This document shows, in pieces, positions 1 through 10,962 of a DNA stretch of 64,000 bases. The stretch comes from Talaromyces rugulosus (Eukaryota; Ascomycota; Eurotiomycetes; Eurotiales; Trichocomaceae). The notes below the pieces were generated by a model. The model searched no databases. It saw nothing but the letters and a program-made list of their open reading frames with translations, and was not told where the DNA came from. Where the stretch lies: assembly GCF_013368755.1 (NCBI RefSeq), contig NC_049561.1, positions 2,418,001 through 2,482,000 on the forward strand. Direction: 5' to 3'. Positions within the stretch are counted from its first letter, which is position 1, and every line of letters starts with the position of its first letter. The translations under genes and the position numbers were made by a program.

Positions 1-85
1 ACATGATGGTGAAAAACACTTGAAGGAACAGGTTGACGGCGTTCACCAACACCGCCAACAGGTACAACCACGCCTCGCCAGACAT
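1..85 (-). CDS. erv14: Erv14/cornichon ER cargo receptor, N-terminal fragment
   Basis: The reverse strand from 85 reads an ATG followed by about 28 codons beginning MSGEAWLYLLAVLVNAVN and then a phenylalanine-rich stretch. This is the first transmembrane segment typical of Erv14/cornichon proteins. The family packages transmembrane cargo into COPII vesicles at the endoplasmic reticulum. The window edge cuts the gene after this first exon part, so only the N-terminus can be judged. Its promoter should lie in the spacer that follows. The identification rests on a short but characteristic stretch. Confidence 0.8.
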   Translation of the reverse strand, partial: MSGEAWLYLLAVLVNAVNLFLQVFFTIM

Positions 86-915
86 TGTGAAAGCGAGTTG
101 TTCTTGTCAAGTAACGTTTCTGAAAGAAGGGAGTTACTACAGTTGTATTGTGAGCGATGACGTTCCGAGCCGAGGTGCAGGTGCAGCAAGCCGGGCGAGG
201 TGATACAGAAAAAGCAGGGATGTTTTCTCTTAAGAGCAGATGTCGGTTCAGAGTGTCAAGAAAATCAGCCAACTGCTGGCAGAAAGCTCGCGATAAGGGG
301 GAGAGAAGAGAGCAAAGGGCGAGGAGCTTTTGATTATTGCCACCGGAGAAGAGTGTTGGATGTGGTTGAGGTCGCTTGGGTGCAATTCTGCGCCGGCAGC
401 TTTGGGTGCGCGGCTAAAGTTAAATCGAGCTAGCCGCGTGGGGAATCTGTTCATACGCCTGGCAAAGAGCACGTAATACTGCGTCAAAAGGGGGAAGAGA
501 AATGAAAGCACCGAATAGAAAAGAAATATTCAAGCTATGATTTCTGATTATTGGAAGGTTGGCCAGGACTGCTGATGCCTTTCTTGGCCTTTTCAGCGTT
601 GCAGCTGCACATGCTGTGTGGGGTTTCCGCTTCCGGAGCTGAGTGCACTACATGGAGAGTTCAACAATACTATTGTTTTATAATAGTATTGCACTCAAAT
701 CTTGTTTGCAAAAGAAAACTCCCCGAAACAAAATCTGAATTATAGCTATCTTTGTTTACAGAAGGGCATGGATGATATCACATAGATATTTCGTACGTAC
801 ACGGCAAACTCAACATAGGCATATAAAAGGATCTATCAATGTTCAAACACGTCAAATACAGAGCTCATAAAAGCAGACGTGTACACAACACGGAATATGT
901 GCAAGTAAAAAGAGC
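86..915. other. Spacer: erv14 promoter side and 3' flank of the ABC gene
   Basis: No supported gene was found. Short open frames here have no recognisable composition. The only structured element is a perfect inverted repeat at 665-691, listed separately. Confidence 0.6.
665..691. repeat. Perfect inverted repeat, 10-bp arms, 7-nt loop
   Basis: CAATACTATT at 665-674 is matched by its exact reverse complement at 682-691. It lies about 225 bp beyond the stop of the ABC gene. It could be a hairpin in a 3' flank or a chance AT-rich palindrome. Confidence 0.5.
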
Positions 916-3900
916 CTAGCGCTTCTCTACTAATAGGATATGCATCGCAGCGTAAGCAAGAACGACAAACGTCGCCGAAATAACGCCCAAGCCAACGACA
1001 TCTTTCCACAGAGCAAGGGTGTCGAAACCAAAGGCGCTCAGGATCGAGGCGCCGGGAACTTCAATGTCTAGTCCATACTTGTGGTCAATCAGTGTCAGGA
1101 AAGTAACCTCATTCACGATGAGTGCTTCAAATCCATAATGGAATATGGAAAGCTGGGATATAGTTAGCATCTTTCATCAATGGAAGAGGAAATAGAAGAA
1201 TGAAGAAGACTCACAGTTTGCAGCCACAGAGCCGCTTTAGGAATAGCATCATGGTTGAGCAGAAGACCAGCGAAGAGCAAGCTGAATAGCATGACCAAAC
1301 TACCGATAAGGTTGGCCACGCCGCCATCGCGGAAAATGATACCAATAAACAGGCAGATTCCAGCAGCGGCCAGATTGAACAGAACCAGGATGAGAACAAA
1401 CCGCAAGAATTCGGGCCATGCAGCAATTAGTCCAGTCATCGGGTATACAATAACGCCCATGAGGATCGGAGGAATCAAGCGTAGAGGGATGATGTCAAAT
1501 GCAACCTTGGCACAGAAATACGCAAGAGGCGAATAGTATCCGTTTGCACGCTCGCGCACAAAGAGCAGCCGCTCCGAAGAAAACACGTTGAGACTCGTCA
1601 AAGTGCTGAACCCGAAAAGTGCCAAAATGAAGAAGAACAACCCAAGCCGGTTCTGGAATCCCTTGATATCATCCGTGAGGCCGTAAAATAGATACCCACA
1701 CAGAACTGCCAGTAGTATAGAAATAGCATAGTGGGTCAGCATCAACATCGGATTGCGATATAAATTGCGCCATGTCCGCTGAGACAGGATCACAAACTGT
1801 CTCAAGAGGCCAATGCGAGCGTATCCTTTGAATGGCACATTGTTTCCAAGGGCATCGGCATTGGGGTTTCCATTTGCTGCGGTAGCTTGCTGCACGGAAG
1901 AGGAAATCTCTTCATGGACCGAGTTGGCCACATATGATGAGGCGTAACTGGCGACAAGAGCGTCTAGGTCGGTGGTTCCTGTGGCTGGGGGTGGGAGATG
2001 GTCAGGATCATCAAGAACCTGAGGAGGAACGGCACCATGGCGGGAAGATAGTCGAAGCCATTGTTGATTGCTGTTGCCGGCCGTGGTAACGGTGTCCTCT
2101 TCATCGGTCTTTGGAGTGGGAGGAGCAGGAATGTCTCCGTCAGCTCTTCGTCGTGTGTAAAGCTGTTTGTCTTGGCGTTGCTTCAAAGATTGGTGTCGCT
2201 TGTTGCCAGGACGCGATGCGGCTTCTTGGGCAGCCCTTCCAAGTTCCTCAATACTAGCATTGGATGCACTAGCAATAGATTTGACAGCTCTCAAGCTGCT
2301 GGATGCTGTTTTAAGATTATCTCTCTGCACATCCAGAGTTTCTTCTTCGCTAGCCGTCTGAGAACCAGAAGCGTGCATGGTCAGATCGACCAAAAAGTCG
2401 GCGATATTGAAGCCCGGTGGGCATGAGTAGCCAATGTGGTCAAAGTATTGCTGACAGGTCGAGAAGGGTCCAGAGTACACTGTCCTACCCTTGGCCAAGA
2501 GAATGAGTCGATCGAACAAAGCAACAATGTTTGAACGAGGCTGGTGAATAGTGAATATAACAGTCCGGTTGTACGTTTTGGCGAGGGTAACAAGACATTC
2601 AATGACGTTGAAGGCATTGTAAGCATCCTTCGTATGTTAGCAAAGTATTAGTATTCGTTGGAGAGGGGTGCCTTACCAGACCGCTGGTTGGTTCATCGAG
2701 GAAGAGGATACTCGGGCTTGTAACCAATTCGCAGGCAATGCCTACTCTCCTCTTCTCGCCACCAGAAATGCCACGTCCGCGACCTTCTTCAGAACCAATG
2801 ATTTGATCCTTGATGTGATAAATCCCAAGCTGTTTTTCTACTTCCGTCACTCTTTGCTCCTTGTTGAAGCGACTCATGTCCTTGGGAAGCCTCAAAAGAG
2901 CGCTGGTCAAAATGGTTTCGTGAACGGTCAATGTTGGCAGCATAGTGTCTTCTTGGTCTACAAAGCCAATCATGCTCTTGAAATCGTTTTCGCTCATTTT
3001 TTCTCCATTGACAAAGAAATCACCCTGGACTAGACCTCGTTTGTTCTTCCGGGCCAGGATGTCGAGGAAGGTGGTTTTACCGGCTCCGGACGCACCCATG
3101 ATGGCTGTTATTTCACCTGGATGGGCGGCGCCTTGGACACCCGACAGGATTTCTTTCTCGTTGAGATGGTACGACACATTCTCGAAGAGTAGAGAAGCTG
3201 CTCGCTGCTCGCTGAGAAGCTTGTCCCCCTCATCTTCTGAGTCGTCGGAAAGTCGAATAGCACCATAACCACGGTATGCGGCGCGCCTGGACAGGTACCA
3301 GATACCCAGGATAACTGCAACGACAAAGAGGGCACAGCCGGCGATGACTCCAGCAATAAGAGGCTTGTTAATCTCTTTCACGGGACGTTGATAACCGGGC
3401 ACGTCTGTTTTGTAGAGACACTCTCCAGAATGGCACTGTAGAGTGATACTTTCATCACCAAAGACGCTCTTAATCAAATCATTCATAGCAGGTTCTTTGA
3501 AGGCACTGCCATCACTGCTGCTACCTCCCTCTGTTGAGAGTGTGTTGAAAGTTGCTGGGCCCTTGATCTCCTCTTCGAGGAAGTCTCCAATGTCGATCGA
3601 GCCGTCTTCACCACAGAGCATCCGCCCCGGAATACACGCGCATTTAATATTTTCACATTTATAATTTGTTTCGTTCCGATCATATTGTGCATCCATCCCC
3701 CAAGAGCATGTATCGAGAGCACAGTAGAACGACTCCACCTGGTCGACCCAAACTAGATGAAACGTCAGTGGTGATCGGTTTGATGTGGGATATGATGGAA
3801 CATACATTGAAAGTTACATGTTTCGTCTTCGTCTTTGCAGGAGAATGTAACTTGAGGCTTGCGTTCTTTCAACTGGTCGAGAATCTTGCGATTGGTCACA

Positions 3901-4349
3901 TCGCACATTTGGTGGTTCTCTTTCACCACGAGACCCTGGGTATAACAAACACCTCCTTCACCATCCGGCATCATCGAGTTGCACGAATCGTCTGTTTTGC
4001 AAACGTTGCAGTTGATTCCATCCCACCCATCTTTGCAATCGCAGTACTTGTCTTGGCGCGGTCCCCGGTTGAGCCCATCGGAGAGAGAGCCACAGGTTGG
4101 GGTTGAGCAGTCATCGCCGCCGTAACCAGGAGGACAGGAACACTTTCCGGTGTATTTATTGCACGAAGCGAACTGGTGGCACTGGAATGCGTCGAGCTGG
4201 CAATTGAAACACGGAGGACAGTTGTCAGGGCGATCGTCGAAGACGGAGAAGAGAGGGTCCGTATTTTCGGAGGTGTAGTTTGCAGCAGCCACCTGGCTTC
4301 CTGTAGAAGCTATGGTAGCTGCTATTCCGAGCATATGTATGATTCGCAT
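916..4349 (-). CDS. adp1: Adp1-like ABCG transporter with N-terminal EGF-like region
   Basis: Four exons (4349-3806, 3752-2677, 2627-1215, 1152-916) give 1089 aa, close to yeast Adp1. I start at the ATG at 4349 because it opens a signal peptide ([15 protein letters not shown]); the longer frame upstream begins with GTG. A cysteine-rich EGF-like lumenal region follows, with CSCPPGYGG and [10 protein letters not shown] membrane segment ([19 protein letters not shown]) precedes the nucleotide-binding domain, which has Walker [10 protein letters not shown], signature GISGGEKRR and Walker [11 protein letters not shown], split by intron 2. A polar linker and a six-helix ABC2 membrane domain complete the White/ABCG order. 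The family is established; the substrate is not known and Adp1 itself is poorly characterised. Confidence 0.93.
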
Positions 4350-5210
4350 ACTTGAGACCGGGGTCAAATGAGCTCGACGAGCATTGGAAGGTGTGTCTAT
4401 CGCAGTCGGGGCCGGCGTAGTTTGCCGAACGGTCAGCAGCTCGCTAACAAGCCATGGAAATACCGCTTGTGGTCTATTCACACAAGGAAGCAGTCGAGAG
4501 ATAAGTGCTAGCTGTGATAGTACAAGAAACAGCAGCTAGGTCTGGTGATTGATGAGGCTGGGGGGTTGGAGTCGGAGTGTGATGTCCTGCTATGACCTAA
4601 TTGGCGGCGTACCTAGGCTGCTGCGGATTAAGATGACGCCACGGGAGCCAATGATACGACGCGTGTCACGGTCTATCCCCGCTCGTCAGATGACCTCGAT
4701 AGCTTGGCATTCCCCACCCACGCCGTTTAAAACGGGGCCTTGTCGACTGTCTATACAAATTCATTACTATACAAAAGTCCTTAATGTTATTTTCGGATAG
4801 CACAATGCACAAATACAACAACTATTGTATGGCGCGGTAAAAAGCTGCACTTATTTTTTTTTCTTCTTTATTCCCTCCCCATCCCAACCCTTCCTTCTTC
4901 CTTCCTATCTTCCAATCTCCTCATCTCCTCTTTGTGACTTTTCATCCCAGCCATCTTCGTATTTATCGAAATGAATTCAAATTACTTTCCACAGCTGTTT
5001 CCTGTTGTTCTGCCATCTCGGAAAATATTTTTTTTAAGCCAAGATATGCTGAAAAAAGCTTGTCATGTCTACTGGTGCTGCCAGGGAAAAGCTGAGTGCG
5101 ACTCGAACTTCCGTGAAGCGTGATAGCTAGTAAAAAAGTTGTCGACTAATACATGGATATATTATATTTGTCGACCAAGTCATATATATTAATGACCAAT
5201 GCCAAGCAAT

Positions 5211-5239
5211 TGTTGGATAACAAGGACAGACCAACCAGC
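5211..5239 (+). repeat. Interspersed repeat A, copy 1 (29 bp)
   Basis: The stretch starting TGTTGGATAACAAGGAC matches 5460-5488 with one mismatch. A shared GCAGCYAACATG follows each copy (5244-5255 and 5506-5517). Confidence 0.7.
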
Positions 5240-5459
5240 TGAAGCAGCCAACATGTTGAGATTATTACGAACCTGGTGTTTACTTTCGAATCCGCTGTAT
5301 GGCGGTTTAGTTCTCTTCCTTTCTTTGGAATCCTACGAAAAAGGAACCTAAGTGAAGACTGAAGGAAGTGAACTGAAAAGTTTCTGTAAAAATCCGATGC
5401 TAAGGATTAAGCTACTAGTACTGCTTATCTTAGGCGTCCAGTCTGGCCAACCTTATATG

Positions 5460-5488
5460 TGTTGGATAACAAGGACTGACCAACCAGC
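5460..5488 (+). repeat. Interspersed repeat A, copy 2 (29 bp)
   Basis: This copy has T where copy 1 has A in the GAC(A/T)GACC part. The distance to the trailing GCAGCTAACATG is longer here, so the copies differ by an insertion or deletion. Confidence 0.7.
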
Positions 5489-5524
5489 CAAAGGCTTTTT
5501 GGTTGGCAGCTAACATGATGGGAA

Positions 5525-5590
5525 CAATTCCCACGAAGGCGTTCCTTTTTTTTTTTTTTTGGTACGGTGGTAATTTCCCGGTCAAGAATA
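5525..5590 (+). repeat. Interspersed repeat B, copy 1, with T-run
   Basis: The frame CAATTCCCACGAAGGCG, a T-run, then GGTGGTAATTTCCCGGTCA aligns with 5777-5834 (CAATCCCCACTAAGCGG ... AGTGGTAAGTTCCAGGTCG). The similarity is partial, as expected of an old, decayed copy. Confidence 0.5.
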
Positions 5591-5776
5591 ATATGTGAGC
5601 AATCCTCAAGTGCTGTCGACATATTCGCCTCAGGCCAACATATGGTCGCCAACATAGAAAATGTTTTTCACAAATCCTGTAATTATCTTTACACACAGCC
5701 AATTTACTTATTTCCCATCAAGCAAAGCTGTCTCGTGCAATCCAAAGCCCCAGAAGCTAGCCTGCGTCCTGTTCGA

Positions 5777-5834
5777 CAATCCCCACTAAGCGGTCTCTTT
5801 TCGGAACAGTGGTAAGTTCCAGGTCGATAAAATT
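5777..5834 (+). repeat. Interspersed repeat B, copy 2
   Basis: This is the partner of 5525-5590, lacking most of the T-run. It ends about 145 bp before the aldehyde dehydrogenase start, so it lies in or near that promoter. Confidence 0.5.
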
Positions 5835-5978
5835 GCACTAGGGAGGGGTATGCAGGCTCTTTGTTCTTGGCTCGCTAATAGACTAACGATAATGAACATG
5901 GGGGGGGGCAGCATCACTGAAGAAAAAAGATTTATAGTTGTCTAATTTCGCTACCCACCCGAACTATACCCATTCGAA

Positions 5979-7528
5979 ATGTCTTCTCCTTATCATGTCC
6001 CTCTAGTCATTCATGGCGAGGAGGATCCTGGCCAGAGCTCCTTTGAGGTCATTAGTTCGTACACAAACGATAAATGTTGGACAGCTGCATCTGCGACCCC
6101 GGACGATGCCATCTGTGCCGTTGAGTCTGCCCAGCGTGCGTTTCCGGAATGGTCGGCTACCAAGCCAACTGTGAGAAGAGACATTCTTCTCAAAACCGCA
6201 GATGTTTTGGAGTCGCGGCTCGAGGAAAATGCCGAGTTCATGCGGGTCGAGATGGGTGCTGATGTTATCTCTTCCAGTGGGTTTGTTGTCCCGCTGTCTA
6301 TTAAGATGCTACGTGATGCTGCTTCTCGAATATCTTCCATCTGCGGTCACGTTCCGGTCGTAGAAGCAGAGGGGCAAAGCGCCATTGTGTATAGAGAGCC
6401 CATGGGGGTAATCTTGGGCATCGTTCCGTGGTAGGTGGATCCGTTGATGACAATAATGTGGACATTTTTATGCTAAGGTCACATAACGTAGGAATGCACC
6501 GTATGTATTCGCTATCCGCGCCGCCGCATGTGCTCTGGCAGGAGGAAATACTACCGTTATCAAATCATCTGAACAGACGCCTCGCTGCTACTATGCCGTG
6601 GCACGCGCCTTTCTCGATGCCGGGCTGCCAGCGGGATGCTTCAATCTGGTTTCAACCAGACCTCAAGATGCACCTGCCGTGGTGAACGCCATGATAGAGC
6701 ACCCGGCCATCCGCAAGGTTAATTTCACGGGGAGTACGGCCGTTGGTCGAAAAGTGGCAGCCCTTTGTGGACAGAATCTCAAGCCGTGCCTGATGGAACT
6801 CGGAGGCAAAAACTGCGCTATTGTGTGCGAAGATGCCAACCTTCAGACCGCAGCTCAGGGGGTCATGTTCGGCGCTTTTATCAATGTAAACAATAATCAA
6901 GCTATCAATTGTTTATCGGGCTAACCCTCCTTTTTAGTCAGGCCAAATCTGTATGTCAACCGACCGCATTATACTGCACTCTTCCATTGCCAAGGATTTC
7001 AACGACGTCTTGAAGAAGAGTTTCGAAAATGCCCCGTTGGACTCAGAGCCGACCCTGGTAAGCATGACCGCAAAAAAGCGTATAAGCGATTTGATATCCG
7101 GCGCGCTATCAGCTGGAGCAGAGGTCGCCCATGGATCGTTCAATGGTGATATCAAACCGGACGAGACAAGTGTGCGCATGGCACCCGTAATACTCGGAAA
7201 TGTCAAGGAAGATATGCCCGTCTGGCAAGAGGAGTCATTTGCTTCGTTTGCGGCATACATGGTCGTTGACAGCGACGAGGAAGCCATTCGGTTGGCCAAT
7301 TCAGGTGACTATGGTCTATCAGCAGCTATTTTTACCGAGGATCTTCGCAAGGGACTTGCAATGGCCAAGAAGATCCAGTCGGGGGCGGTACACATCAACA
7401 GCATGACTGTTCATGATGAAGCAGCCCTTCCCCATGGCGGTGTCAAGAGTAGCGGCTGGGGTCGCTTCAACACGGACGAAGGCGTGAAGGAGTTTATGGT
7501 CACCAAAAGTGTCACATGGATGGATTGA
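5979..7528 (+). CDS. NAD(P)-dependent aldehyde dehydrogenase (salicylaldehyde/vanillin dehydrogenase type)
   Basis: Exons 5979-6430, 6492-6885 and 6938-7528 give 478 aa, the usual length of the family. The junctions restore the conserved GIVPWNAP at intron 1 and FINSGQIC at intron 2. Catalytic Glu253 sits in MELGGKN and the nucleophile Cys287 in SGQICMSTDR, 34 residues apart as in other ALDHs. FTGSTAVGRKVA is the cofactor-binding turn. The overall style resembles enzymes that oxidise aromatic aldehydes such as salicylaldehyde. That substrate class is an inference from resemblance, and no aromatic pathway genes lie next to it. It is probably cytosolic, as no targeting signal is seen. Confidence 0.92.
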
Positions 7529-7842
7529 ATGTACATGTAATCAGGTTGACGTGTTTATTGATATGTTGGTTTAAATGTTGTACATGAAGTATCGTGGCCG
7601 GAGGCAGGAGCAAGTGAATATGCCGTTACACAATCAGTCCAGGGCCGGACTGGCGAGCACATGTAATTACAGCATAAGACTTTGCTATAGATAATTCCGG
7701 TAGATAAAAAGAACATAACTGGAAAATTCGTCATTGTGGCAATGTTATAAAATACGGCAGAGCATACAAGGATGAGACAAAATACACGAAAAAGGCCGTT
7801 ACGGGTATATGATGCAAACTCGCTGACAGGCTGATGACTGTT
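7529..7842. other. Spacer between convergent genes
   Basis: This AT-rich stretch joins the 3' ends of two convergent genes. I see nothing else in it. Confidence 0.6.
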
Positions 7843-9347
7843 CTATCCAATGCTCTTCTCCAGTCTCTTCAAAAATCCATTGACCTTGTTCTCCACCTTG
7901 CCAGCCTTGTCTTCCAGTTTGTGAGATCGCGAATTGGGGTTTGCCATGGCTTTCTTCGCATTCTTTTGTATCGAACCCTTGGCTTCAGACTCTGTGGGGC
8001 GATAGACCTGGCTATGGATATCGTATTCACTATTCATGGCACCCGGATGCTGTTGAATGTGCTGGCCGTACGAATATTGAGAATACCCGCCGATTGCAAC
8101 ACGCTCATCTTCAATTCCATGGCCTTGGCTTGGCAAGTAGTTTCCTTGGAGTGAATTTTGCGACGCATGTGCATAATGCTGGGGTACATGGGCTTGTTGC
8201 GTGTCATGGCCTTGAGAAAAGAGATGTGCGTTGGGATTTTGCGGAGGCGGCGCAAAGCTCATCCCAACAGATTGCACTGGCGGGGGGCTCGCAAGGGGAG
8301 GGGCAACGAACCCGGGACTTGCGGGTAAGGTTTGAGTTGGTGGCAAGCCTGCACTTGGAGGTGGAGAGCTGTATCGGTACTGAGAGAGGCCAGGAACTGC
8401 CTGAGCTTGCTGCTGAGAGAAGCCACCTGGAATATGCGCCTGGGGGTGATAAATACCCTGGTCAACTGCAACCGCCGCTGATAGCCCGGTGCCTTCTACT
8501 CCATCTGGTGGAGGTGGGGTCTTCTCGCGATGCTTGATGGGCTCTGGAGCTGCGGGGGCTGCAGGATTGTATGCCAGCGGAGCGAAATTCTGTGCTTCTT
8601 GGCTGGTTGTCTCTCTGGCAACCGGGTTGGATTGAGATTGTGAGTCTCGAGTTTGGCCGTTCTGGTATGATGGGTCGGTAATGGCGACGTTCTCCAGCTT
8701 TTCAACCACAGAACTTACTCCCTGTCCTTCCTGGGGTTGAACATGGGAAGGACGGTCGGTCTCGACCTGCTGGGCAGGAAGGAGTCGCTGGACAGCATCC
8801 AAGAACTGGTCGACATCGTCGGTGGTCCAGAAGTAGATATCTAGCGTATGCAGGCGAAAGCGACGTGAGGAATTGTCGCGGGGGTCTGTAAATGGGAGAA
8901 GCCATTGGTCTTGGGTCCCCAGTGGGCTGCCGTGCGATGACACTGGCGAGTTTTCCACCTGGGCCCCGACGGTCAGGGTACACAGGGTGGGAAAGCGAGT
9001 GGAATGGACGATTTGCACATTGTCCAAAGCTGTGTAGACCAGTCAGACGAGCTCTTTATAACTAAAATCACTAATGACTGACCTCCATTGAATGCATCCT
9101 GATCGTTGGTTCCCGGGTTGTTGGCAACCTCTACCCTGGCACTACCCCGCGCGGCGTCATGGTACACATAGAGATAGGAGCCCTTATCGAACCGATGGTA
9201 TGTAGGTTTCGGCGAGGGAGCTGTAAAGTAGTAATGAAGATCCGCGAAGCTGGGGCGATGGCAAGGTCAGGTTACTGCCAGAATGTGTAAGCCTGCATAG
9301 AGCACTTACACTGTTAGTAGAAGGTCTTCGCCAGGGAGAGGAGGCAT
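7843..9347 (-). CDS. Conserved fungal protein, globular N-terminus and Pro/Gln-rich tail
   Basis: Three exons (9347-9310, 9249-9083, 9029-7843) give 463 aa; both introns have canonical ends. The first 150 residues look globular, with FADLHYYFTAPSPKP, HRFDKGSYLYVYHD and a later LDIYFWTTDDVDQFLDAVQ segment. From about residue 170 the chain is low complexity, rich in Pro, Gln, Ser and His. It ends in a charged Lys/Glu helix (KLEDKAGKVENKVNGFLKR). I have a memory of similar proteins in Eurotiales but know no function. The gene is head to head with mitochondrial uS8 across 585 bp, so the two may share a promoter region. Confidence 0.78.
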
Positions 9348-9932
9348 GGCGGCGGCTGGGATAACGAACGGATGGCGGCGATTACACGCAAGGCACGTAC
9401 AAGAAAAGATAGATAATAATGCAGAAAGAAGGGAGGGGGTCCAAGGAATTTATTTGCTGTAGGAAACGGGGGCGGACATGAAACGCACTCACCTCTTACT
9501 TGATCACTCCCTCTTCGCTCTAAACAGCTCGGCGCTTAGAGCTGCAGCATGGATGGCTGCGATGCGTCGTTGCAATGTGATTTGCCTGCAGCCCGCGACG
9601 CTAAAGCCGCCTAGTCCGCGCTTGTACCGAGACGGGACTAGCGCCTTGGCTCCGGTCACGGGGCTCGGCGGCACTTTTTTCCCGAGATTTTTCGTGTTGA
9701 TAGCTTCATTTGAGGCCGACGGGAACGCAAAGAGCATCCAGCACTGTGTCGGAATTCGTCGCCTGGGTTTCAATTGATAGCGACCGGGAATATTGCTTCA
9801 ACAAGGTAGCCTCTCAATCCTGCTCCCGCCCTCTAACCCCGTCTTTTTGACTTCGCTGGGTGCTAACGTCGCAATCTCGAATAGTTGACAACAGGCGCAT
9901 CCTAGGCTCGCAGCCTGCTCGACTCGGTCATA
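9348..9932. promoter_or_regulatory. Divergent promoter region of unknown gene and uS8m
   Basis: The 585-bp spacer separates two divergent starts. A GC-rich block around 9590-9680 is bounded by AT-rich flanks. No gene is supported inside it. Confidence 0.5.
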
Positions 9933-10445
9933 ATGTCTCTTTCAAGCCTTGCGAACATGTGTTCGCATCTCAACAATGTCACCAAAGCCCGGCTAGGCCT
10001 CGCATCCCTACCGTCCACAAAGATGCACCTGAACTTGGTCCTCGCGATGCAAAACCAGGGCCTCATCGGCAGTGTTATTCGCGCAGGAAAGGTTCCTCCA
10101 CCGCCTCATTTCCTTACCGGCATGCCAGAAGTAGGCGGTAATTTTGTCGAAGTCGAGCCTGTTACACAAGAAAACGTCGCATCCAGACGGCTGTGGCTCG
10201 GTCTCAAATACTGGCAGAGCGAGCCGGTCCTCGGAAAGTTGACTCCCATCAGCAAGCCCAAACACCGAATCAACCTGGACCTTCCAGGTCTCCGTCAGGT
10301 CTTGATGGGCGAAAGAAGTGGCCGTGTGGATGGCCTTCGGTCACCTGGAGAGTGCCTGTTCCTTGCAACCGATCAGGGCGTGATGGAGGCGCGAGAGTGC
10401 ATTGAGAAAAAAGTGGGAGGGCTGGTTTTGTGCCGAGTGGCATAA
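9933..10445 (+). CDS. mrps8: Mitochondrial small-subunit ribosomal protein uS8
   Basis: A single exon of 170 aa. The N-terminal SLANMCSHLNNVTKARL matches the start of fungal mitochondrial S8, which binds the central domain of the small-subunit rRNA. The C-terminal S8 core is recognisable in KPKHRINLDLPGLRQVL, GECLFLATDQGVM and the final EARECIEKKVGGLVLCRV. The start at 9933 is the first ATG and gives the usual family length. No intron is needed. It is divergent from the preceding gene. Confidence 0.9.
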   Translation: MSLSSLANMCSHLNNVTKARLGLASLPSTKMHLNLVLAMQNQGLIGSVIRAGKVPPPPHFLTGMPEVGGNFVEVEPVTQENVASRRLWLGLKYWQSEPVLGKLTPISKPKHRINLDLPGLRQVLMGERSGRVDGLRSPGECLFLATDQGVMEARECIEKKVGGLVLCRVA

Positions 10446-10962
10446 AAAGTCCCTAGATTTTATACATGCATTTGAGCAGGAGTTACATGACCACATCTTT
10501 TCTTTTCATATGTTATGCGTTCTGGGACTTGGATTCTTGTATTATACACCTGTACTTTATGACGGGGCTCTTCTCGTTGTCCAAATATATAACAAATCTG
10601 ACTATTAAGTTGTACTGTGCAGTAATTTGCAGTAATCATGAAATTGTTACATATGGCCCAAGTCAAAATCGGTTATTATAGGGAGTTTGTCTAGTGGATA
10701 TCATGCCAAGTCTTTGTCAGTTCCTGAGAAAATTACAAAGTAGAATATTAAAGAAAATTAATACTAGAACGAAAAAAAAACCGAAAAAAAAAAACACATG
10801 CATGATCAACTGGTACATTGGCTGCAAGAAACCCGTGTTGTTAGTCCTAGGCCGAAGCCGAGGCCGAGATCCCACCCCCGAGCTGGAGGTGTCGTCAACC
10901 CCGAAGTTCGGATTTCCCTTCAACAACAAAGTCCAGCAACTCACAACACCGTCATTAAAGAA
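10446..10962. other. Spacer with A-runs upstream of Zn2Cys6 gene
   Basis: This AT-rich stretch has two A-runs near 10770-10795. The frame of the following gene stays open back to an ATG at 10798, but the later ATG is preferred. No other gene is seen. Confidence 0.55.

Larger units (their letters stand above)
4350..5978. other. Long spacer with promoter tract and diverged repeats
   Basis: The reverse strand near 4350-4700 should hold the ABC gene promoter. A pyrimidine-rich tract at about 4851-4930, like those before fungal starts, is followed at 4971 by an ATG that opens a 50-codon frame ending at 5123. I do not recognise that peptide and would not call it a gene. The second half carries the repeat copies listed separately and a T16 run near 5550. 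Confidence 0.55.

Noticed and set aside
4971..5123. 50-codon frame after a pyrimidine-rich tract
   Set aside because: The promoter-like lead is tempting, but the peptide has no recognisable pattern and overlaps a repeat-bearing spacer. It is noted only in the spacer entry.
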